From contig NZ_CP062804.1 in assembly GCF_008801925.2 (NCBI RefSeq), positions 1,736,001 to 1,800,000 of the forward strand: 64,000 bases of DNA, read 5' to 3'. Under the pieces are notes generated by a model that was not told the DNA's origin, searched no databases, and was given only the letters and a program-made list of their open reading frames with translations. Origin of the DNA: Cupriavidus basilensis (GTDB taxonomy: Bacteria; Pseudomonadota; Gammaproteobacteria; Burkholderiales; Burkholderiaceae). How positions within the stretch are numbered: position 1 is the first letter of the stretch; the number at the start of each line of letters is the position of its first letter. Shown piece after piece: positions 59,134-64,000 of this stretch. The translations under genes and the position numbers were made by a program.

Positions 59134-60977
59134 GCGACCCGCGCTACTCGATCGGCATCGACCTGGGCACGACGCATTGCGCCCTCTCCTACGTCGACCT
59201 CACCGCCAGTGACGGCGAGAAGACCACCCAGGGCGTCCTACCCATCACGCAGCTCACCGCACCAGGCGCGATCGAAGATTGCGACCTGCTGCCCTCGTTT
59301 ATGTACCTGCCGCATCCGAGCGAGCTGGCTCCAGGCGACCTGGCCTTGCCGTGGAACGCCGCGCGGGACTTCGCCGTGGGCGAGCTGGCGCGCAGCCGTG
59401 GCGCGGCCACGCCGATCCGGCTGGTATCGAGCGCGAAGAGCTGGCTGTGCCACCCCGGCGTAGACCGCCGCGCGGCGATCCTGCCGAACGACGCGCCGGC
59501 GGAAGTGCCGCGCGTGTCGCCGCTCGAGACTTCCGTGCGCTATCTCTCGCACCTGCGTGAAGCGTGGGACCACGCGCATCCCGACGCCCCGTTCGGTGAG
59601 CAGGACATCACCGTCACCATTCCCGCGTCGTTCGATCCGGCCGCGCGGGAGCTGACGGCAGAAGCCGCCGAAGCCGCGGGCTATGCCCGCATGACCCTGC
59701 TGGAGGAGCCTCAGGCGGCGCTCTACAGCTGGATTCAGAAGAGCGGCGGGCAGTGGCGCAAAGAGGTCAAGGTGGGCGACATCATCCTGGTCGTCGACGT
59801 GGGTGGCGGCACCACCGATCTCTCGCTGATCGCCGTGATCGAGCGCGAGGGCAACCTGGAGCTGCACCGCGTTGCCGTCGGCGAGCACATCCTGCTGGGC
59901 GGCGACAACATGGACCTGGCGCTGGCCCACGTAGTGGCGCGCAAGCTCGCGGCCCAAGGCACGCAGGCCGACCCGTGGCAACTGCGCGCGCTCACCTATG
60001 CCTGCCGCGGCGCCAAGGAAACCCTGCTCAGCAACCCGGCCACGGACGCGGTGCCGCTGGTCGTGCCGAGCCGCGGCTCCAAGCTCATCGGCGGCTCGAT
60101 CCGCACCGAGCTGACCCGCGCCGAGCTCACCCAGATCATCCTGGAAGGCTTTTTCCCGCAGGTGGATGGCTCTGCCCGCCCGGTCAGCCGGGCCCGCGCC
60201 GGGCTAACGCAACTGGGGCTGCCGTACGCGCAGGATCCGGCGATCACGCGACACCTGGCGGCCTTCCTGGGCCGCCAGGTGGCAGCGCTGGCCGAGATGG
60301 AAGGCCTGGCAGGCGCGCCGGCGCAGGGCGCGACCTTCCTGCATCCCACGGCAGTGCTGTTCAATGGCGGCGTGTTCAAGTCCGCCCTGCTGGTCGAGCG
60401 CATCCTGCAGACGCTCAACGGCTGGCTCGCTGCGGAAGGCGCGGCCCCCGCACGCCTGCTGGGGGGCGCCGACCTGGACCTGGCTGTCGCGCGTGGCGCC
60501 GCCTACTACGGCTACGTGCGCCGCGGCAAGGGCGTGCGCATTCGCGGCGGCACCGCGCGGGCCTACTACATTGCGGTGGAGTCGGCGATGCCCGCCATCC
60601 CGGGCTTCGAGACGCCCATCCAGGCGCTTTGCGTGGCGCCCTTCGGCATGGAGGAAGGCACCGAGGCGCCGTTGCCGGAGCAGGAATTCGGGCTCGTGGT
60701 CGGCGAACCCGTGCACTTCCGCTTCTTTGGCTCGTCGGTGCGCCGCCAGGACCAGGTAGGCACCCTGCTCGATTTCTGGGGACCCGAAGACCTGCAAGAG
60801 CTCGATGAAATCCAGGCCACGTTGCCGCCCGAGGGCCGCACGCCTGGCGAAGTCGTGCCGGTGAAGCTGCATGCCCGCATCACGGAGGCCGGCACGCTGG
60901 AGCTGGAAGCCGTGCCCCGTGGTACCGGCGAGCGCTGGAAGGTCGAGTTCGACGTGCGCGGCGGCGCGAATGCCTGA
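59130..60977 (+). CDS. Hsp70-family chaperone-like ATPase, 615 residues
   Basis: The actin-fold ATPase domain shows phosphate-1 IGIDLGTTHCALSY (about 8), phosphate-2 VVDVGGGTTDLSLI (221-234), EEPQAALYSW (connect) and LFNGGVF (adenosine). A beta-type substrate-binding-like region follows (about 510-610). There is no DnaK-type C-terminal lid and no EEVD-like tail. The protein is too divergent to be DnaK or HscA. It starts inside the stop of the DUF2760 gene and is followed 9 bp later by a second Hsp70. No dnaJ or grpE lies nearby. ATP-dependent chaperone activity is inferred. Confidence 0.88.
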   Translation: MSDPRYSIGIDLGTTHCALSYVDLTASDGEKTTQGVLPITQLTAPGAIEDCDLLPSFMYLPHPSELAPGDLALPWNAARDFAVGELARSRGAATPIRLVSSAKSWLCHPGVDRRAAILPNDAPAEVPRVSPLETSVRYLSHLREAWDHAHPDAPFGEQDITVTIPASFDPAARELTAEAAEAAGYARMTLLEEPQAALYSWIQKSGGQWRKEVKVGDIILVVDVGGGTTDLSLIAVIEREGNLELHRVAVGEHILLGGDNMDLALAHVVARKLAAQGTQADPWQLRALTYACRGAKETLLSNPATDAVPLVVPSRGSKLIGGSIRTELTRAELTQIILEGFFPQVDGSARPVSRARAGLTQLGLPYAQDPAITRHLAAFLGRQVAALAEMEGLAGAPAQGATFLHPTAVLFNGGVFKSALLVERILQTLNGWLAAEGAAPARLLGGADLDLAVARGAAYYGYVRRGKGVRIRGGTARAYYIAVESAMPAIPGFETPIQALCVAPFGMEEGTEAPLPEQEFGLVVGEPVHFRFFGSSVRRQDQVGTLLDFWGPEDLQELDEIQATLPPEGRTPGEVVPVKLHARITEAGTLELEAVPRGTGERWKVEFDVRGGANA

Positions 60978-60986
60978 GTGCCCTGC

Positions 60987-63785
60987 ATGAAGCGGTATAG
61001 CGTCGGCATTGACCTGGGCACGAGCAACACGGTCGTCGCCTATGGCGAGGCAGGGTCGGAGGACATCCGCGTCTTCGACATCGATCAACTGGTGGGCCTG
61101 GGCGAGGTGGCCACGCGGCCGCTCCTGCCGTCCGTGCGGTACCACGCGGCGCCGGGAGAGCTGAATGCCAGCGATCTGCAGTTGCCGTGGCATGTTGCGG
61201 ATGGGGCGGATGGGGCGGATGGGACGCCCGGCCAGGTCGTGGTGGGCCGCCTTGCGCGCACGCTGGGCGCGCAAGTGCCCGGCAGGCTGATCGCCAGCGC
61301 CAAAAGCTGGCTGTCGCATGCGTCGGTCGACCGCGTGGCGCCGATCCTGCCGTGGGGCGCCGCCGACGAAGTCGGCAAGGTGTCGCCGGTGGCGGCCAGC
61401 GCCAGCTACCTGGCGCATGTGCGCGCGGCATGGAACCACCGTTTTCCCGATGCCCGGCTCGAGGACCAGGACGTGGTGCTCACCGTGCCCGCCTCGTTCG
61501 ATGAAGGCGCGCGCGCCCTCACGCTGGAAGCCGCGCGCGTGGCCGGTCTGCCCGCGCTGCGCATGCTGGAGGAGCCCCAGGCGGCGTTCTATGACTGGGT
61601 GTTCCATCATCGCGCAACGCTAGCGGCCGACCTGGCGCAAACGCGGCTGGTGCTGATCTGCGATGTGGGCGGCGGTACCACCGACCTGACCCTGATCAAG
61701 GTGGAGGTGCAGGACGGCCAGCCGCAACTGACCCGGATCGGGGTTGGCAACCACCTGATGCTCGGCGGCGACAACATGGACCTCGCCCTCGCGCATCTGG
61801 TCGAGTCGCGCATCGCCACGGCGCACTCGCGCTTGTCGGCGGGCAGTTTGTCGCAGCTGGTCGAGCGATGCCGTGCCGCCAAGGAGCAACTGCTCAGCGC
61901 GCAGGCGCCGGACGCAGTCACGATCACCCTGCTCGGCTCGGGCTCCCGGCTGATCGGCGGCGCGCGCTCCGTCGAAGTCACCCGGCAGGAGATCGAGCAG
62001 ATCATTGTCGAGGGGTTTTTCCCAGCCGTTTCAGCCGGCGAAAGACCGGGGCGCTCACGGGGCGGCATCGTCGAATTTGGCCTGCCCTATGCGGCCGACC
62101 CGGCGATCACCCGGCACGTTGCGGCCTTCCTGGGCCAGCATGCGGCCCAGTCGCGCATCGCGAACGCGCAGGATGCAACGCAAGCGCCAGACGACGCGCC
62201 ACCGATGCCCGACACCTTGCTGCTCAACGGCGGCGTGTTCCGCGCCGAGGCGCTGACGGGGCGTTTGTCGAGCACGCTTGGCGCCTGGCGCCAAGCGCCC
62301 TTGCATGTGCTGCACAACGACAACCCCGACGTGGCGGTCGCCCGTGGCGCGGTGGCGTTCGCGCTGGCCCGCGCCGGGCATGCGCCGCGCATCGGCGGGG
62401 GCTCGCCGCGCAGCTATTTCCTCGTGCTGGACAACGGTGACGCCGCGCAGGCTCAGCGCGGCATTTGCCTGTTGCCGCGCGGCACCGAAGACGGCCAGGA
62501 GATCCATCTCAAGGACCGCACCTTCTCCCTGCGCCTCGGGCACCCGGTGCGCTTCCACCTGGTTTCCTCCGTCGCCGACACACCCTATCAGCCGGGCGAA
62601 CTGGCCGACCTCGCCAGCGGCGATTTCGTCCGCCTGCCGCCGATCGCCACCGTGGTGCAACCGCGCGGCGCCAGCGACGCACGCGAGACGCTGGTGCAGC
62701 TCACCACATCGCTCACCGAAGTCGGCACGCTGGAAGTGCACTGCAGCGAGATCGCCAATCCTGCGCAACGCTGGCTGCTCGAGTTCCAGCTGCGCGGCGA
62801 TGCCCCAGCGGCGGACACGGCGACCCAAGCCCCGCATCCCTCCCTGGCCCAGGCCATCGAATGCATCGACCGCACCTTTGGCGCCCGCTCGCAAGACGTT
62901 GGCCCCAAGGAAGTCAAGCGCCTGCGCGCGCAACTGGAGCAACTGCTGGGCGCGCGCGACCAATGGGACAGCGCGCTGCTGCGCGCCCTGTTCGGCACCT
63001 TGTGGGAACGCGCGCGCCGCCGCCGCCGCACGGCAGACCATGAACGCCTCTGGCTCAACCTTGCCGGCTATTGCATGCGGCCTGGGTTCGGCTACCCGCT
63101 GGACGAGTGGCGTGCCGGGCAGCTGTGGTCGTTGTTCGAGCAGGGCATCCAGTACGTCAATGAGAGCCAGATCTGGTCGGAATGGTGGACGCTGTGGCGC
63201 CGCACTGCCGGTGGCCTGGACGAAAGCGCGCAGCTGCGCTTGCTGGACGACATCGCCTTCTACCTGCAGCCCCCGGGCACGGCGCGCTACAAGCGCCCCG
63301 CCGGCGCCGCCAAATCAGGCTACGCCGACATGGTGCGGCTCGCGGGATCGCTGGAACGCGTGCCCGTCGAGCGCAAGATCGAAGTCGCCGAGTGGCTGCT
63401 CGCGCGGCTCAGGAAGCCGTCGGAGAACCCTCAAGGCTGGTGGGCCGTGGGCCGTATCGGCGCGCGCCGGCCGTTCTATGGCAGCGCGCACAGCGTCGTG
63501 CCGCCAGAAGTTGGCTCGCAATGGCTGGAGGCGATTCTTGCGCTCGACTGGAAGAAGGTCGAGCCGGGCGCGTTCGCCGCCGTGCAGATCGCCCGCATGA
63601 CAGGGGACCGGTCGCGGGACCTGCCGCTGGAGATCCGCATGCGCGTGGTCAGCCGGCTCGAGGCCGCCAACGCGCCACGTAGCTGGATCGACATGGTGCG
63701 CACAACGGTGGAACTCGATGAGGCCGATGAAGGACGGGTCTTCGGCGAGTCGCTGCCGGCGGGGTTGACGCTGATCGTGGCCTGA
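60987..63785 (+). CDS. Large Hsp70-family protein with C-terminal helical extension, 932 residues
   Basis: Started at the ATG at 60987. A GTG three codons earlier (60978) is an alternative. Hsp70 motifs are VGIDLGTSNTVVAY (about 6), DVGGGTTDLTLI (226-237), EEPQAAFYDW and LLNGGVFRAEAL. A beta substrate-binding-like segment (about 480-600) leads into about 320 residues (about 610-932) rich in helices, such as LWSLFEQGIQYVNESQ, corresponding to DUF3731. An ADG triplet repeat lies at 71-79. Length far exceeds DnaK (about 640). It probably works with the adjacent Hsp70 and DUF2760 protein. Confidence 0.85.
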   Translation: MKRYSVGIDLGTSNTVVAYGEAGSEDIRVFDIDQLVGLGEVATRPLLPSVRYHAAPGELNASDLQLPWHVADGADGADGTPGQVVVGRLARTLGAQVPGRLIASAKSWLSHASVDRVAPILPWGAADEVGKVSPVAASASYLAHVRAAWNHRFPDARLEDQDVVLTVPASFDEGARALTLEAARVAGLPALRMLEEPQAAFYDWVFHHRATLAADLAQTRLVLICDVGGGTTDLTLIKVEVQDGQPQLTRIGVGNHLMLGGDNMDLALAHLVESRIATAHSRLSAGSLSQLVERCRAAKEQLLSAQAPDAVTITLLGSGSRLIGGARSVEVTRQEIEQIIVEGFFPAVSAGERPGRSRGGIVEFGLPYAADPAITRHVAAFLGQHAAQSRIANAQDATQAPDDAPPMPDTLLLNGGVFRAEALTGRLSSTLGAWRQAPLHVLHNDNPDVAVARGAVAFALARAGHAPRIGGGSPRSYFLVLDNGDAAQAQRGICLLPRGTEDGQEIHLKDRTFSLRLGHPVRFHLVSSVADTPYQPGELADLASGDFVRLPPIATVVQPRGASDARETLVQLTTSLTEVGTLEVHCSEIANPAQRWLLEFQLRGDAPAADTATQAPHPSLAQAIECIDRTFGARSQDVGPKEVKRLRAQLEQLLGARDQWDSALLRALFGTLWERARRRRRTADHERLWLNLAGYCMRPGFGYPLDEWRAGQLWSLFEQGIQYVNESQIWSEWWTLWRRTAGGLDESAQLRLLDDIAFYLQPPGTARYKRPAGAAKSGYADMVRLAGSLERVPVERKIEVAEWLLARLRKPSENPQGWWAVGRIGARRPFYGSAHSVVPPEVGSQWLEAILALDWKKVEPGAFAAVQIARMTGDRSRDLPLEIRMRVVSRLEAANAPRSWIDMVRTTVELDEADEGRVFGESLPAGLTLIVA

Positions 63786-63811
63786 GTGCAATCGCGGCGG
63801 GCCGGCTTGAC

Positions 63812-64000
63812 CTAGCCGACCTCCGCGAATCTTCGCAGCGACGCGAGATCCAGGAGCTCGATGGACCCGCGCGTGCGCTGCACCAGGCCCTGCGCCTCGA
63901 AATCCCGGAGAATCTGGTTCACCGTTTGCCGGGAAACCGACAGCATCAGGCCGAGTTGCTCTTGCTGCACGTTGATCACCCGCTTGCTCTGGCCATGGCG
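63812..64000 (-). CDS. Crp/Fnr-family regulator, C-terminal part only
   Basis: The last 62 codons before a TAG stop are visible and the rest lies beyond the window. They contain the winged-helix region VQQEQLGLMLSVSRQTVNQI, followed by LRDFEAQGLVQRTRGSIELL. It closely parallels the helix-turn-helix of the Crp/Fnr gene at 5873-6583, especially SRQTVNQ, so the two are close paralogues. The effector domain is not seen. It converges on the large Hsp70 gene with a 26-bp gap. Confidence 0.85.
   Translation of the reverse strand, partial: RHGQSKRVINVQQEQLGLMLSVSRQTVNQILRDFEAQGLVQRTRGSIELLDLASLRRFAEVG

Noticed and set aside
1..64000. tRNA, rRNA, insertion sequence, prophage or integrase
   Set aside because: No sequence with tRNA-like arms, no rRNA segment and no transposase, integrase or terminal inverted repeat pair was recognised by eye. 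A covariance-model search would be decisive for RNAs.

Overview
The window is GC-rich DNA, densely coded on both strands, and looks like chromosome of a beta-proteobacterium in the Burkholderiaceae. Cupriavidus or a close relative is the best guess. This rests on gene content: acetone carboxylase acxABC with its sigma-54 activator, monomeric NADP isocitrate dehydrogenase, a Bug-type solute receptor, CreA, OpgGH, and a DUF2760/Hsp70/Hsp70 operon. No rRNA, tRNA, insertion sequence, phage gene or CRISPR array was recognised.

Layout. 1-3087: start of a gene running off the left edge with a palindromic operator, a small membrane protein, and a PepSY protein/response regulator/PhoQ-like kinase operon. 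3117-8286: DUF1338 (HglS-like) oxygenase with a divergent LysR regulator, Mpo1-like membrane protein, Crp/Fnr regulator, arylamine N-acetyltransferase and TraB/GumN protein. 8628-14643: short-chain dehydrogenase, acyl-CoA synthetase, class A acid phosphatase, second dehydrogenase, acyl-CoA thioesterase with CreA, and HU. 15252-19784: orphan ammonium transporter behind a sigma-54/NtrC-type promoter, MscS channel, Bcr/CflA exporter and an unknown secreted protein. 19872-26733: opgGH for periplasmic glucans, small secreted proteins and an XRE regulator.

26859-34285 is the acetone carboxylase locus, read leftward as acxA-acxB-acxC-acxR, with a sigma-54 -24/-12 element and a perfect dyad upstream of acxA. 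34675-39556 holds a CNNM/CorC-type protein, a degenerate GGDEF-EAL protein behind an FNR-type box, a GTG-started entericidin-like lipoprotein and a phospholipase D/cardiolipin synthase lipoprotein.

39641-47131 is a catabolic island built around an RpiR regulator. Leftward it encodes a PLP amino-acid deaminase, KDG kinase and KDPG aldolase. Rightward it encodes an N-acyl-D-amino-acid deacylase, RidA and a GntP permease. Together these would turn N-acetyl-D-glucosaminate into pyruvate and glyceraldehyde-3-phosphate, an inference from the gene combination. 47747-54069 is an iron-uptake unit: FecI-like sigma factor, FecR and two TonB receptors in one frame, behind a Fur box. 54330-57687 has a Bug receptor and isocitrate dehydrogenase.

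58540-63785 is the most intriguing unit: DUF2760 protein, a 615-residue Hsp70 homologue and a 932-residue Hsp70 homologue, tightly packed and with no J-protein or nucleotide-exchange factor beside them. A partial Crp/Fnr gene closes the window.

Short tandem repeats in leaders and gaps are a recurring oddity. They include 7 x TTAGGGC between kdgK and eda, about 3.7 x GGATCGT between a dehydrogenase and creA, and 3 x AACAGAT running into the start codon of the acid phosphatase gene.
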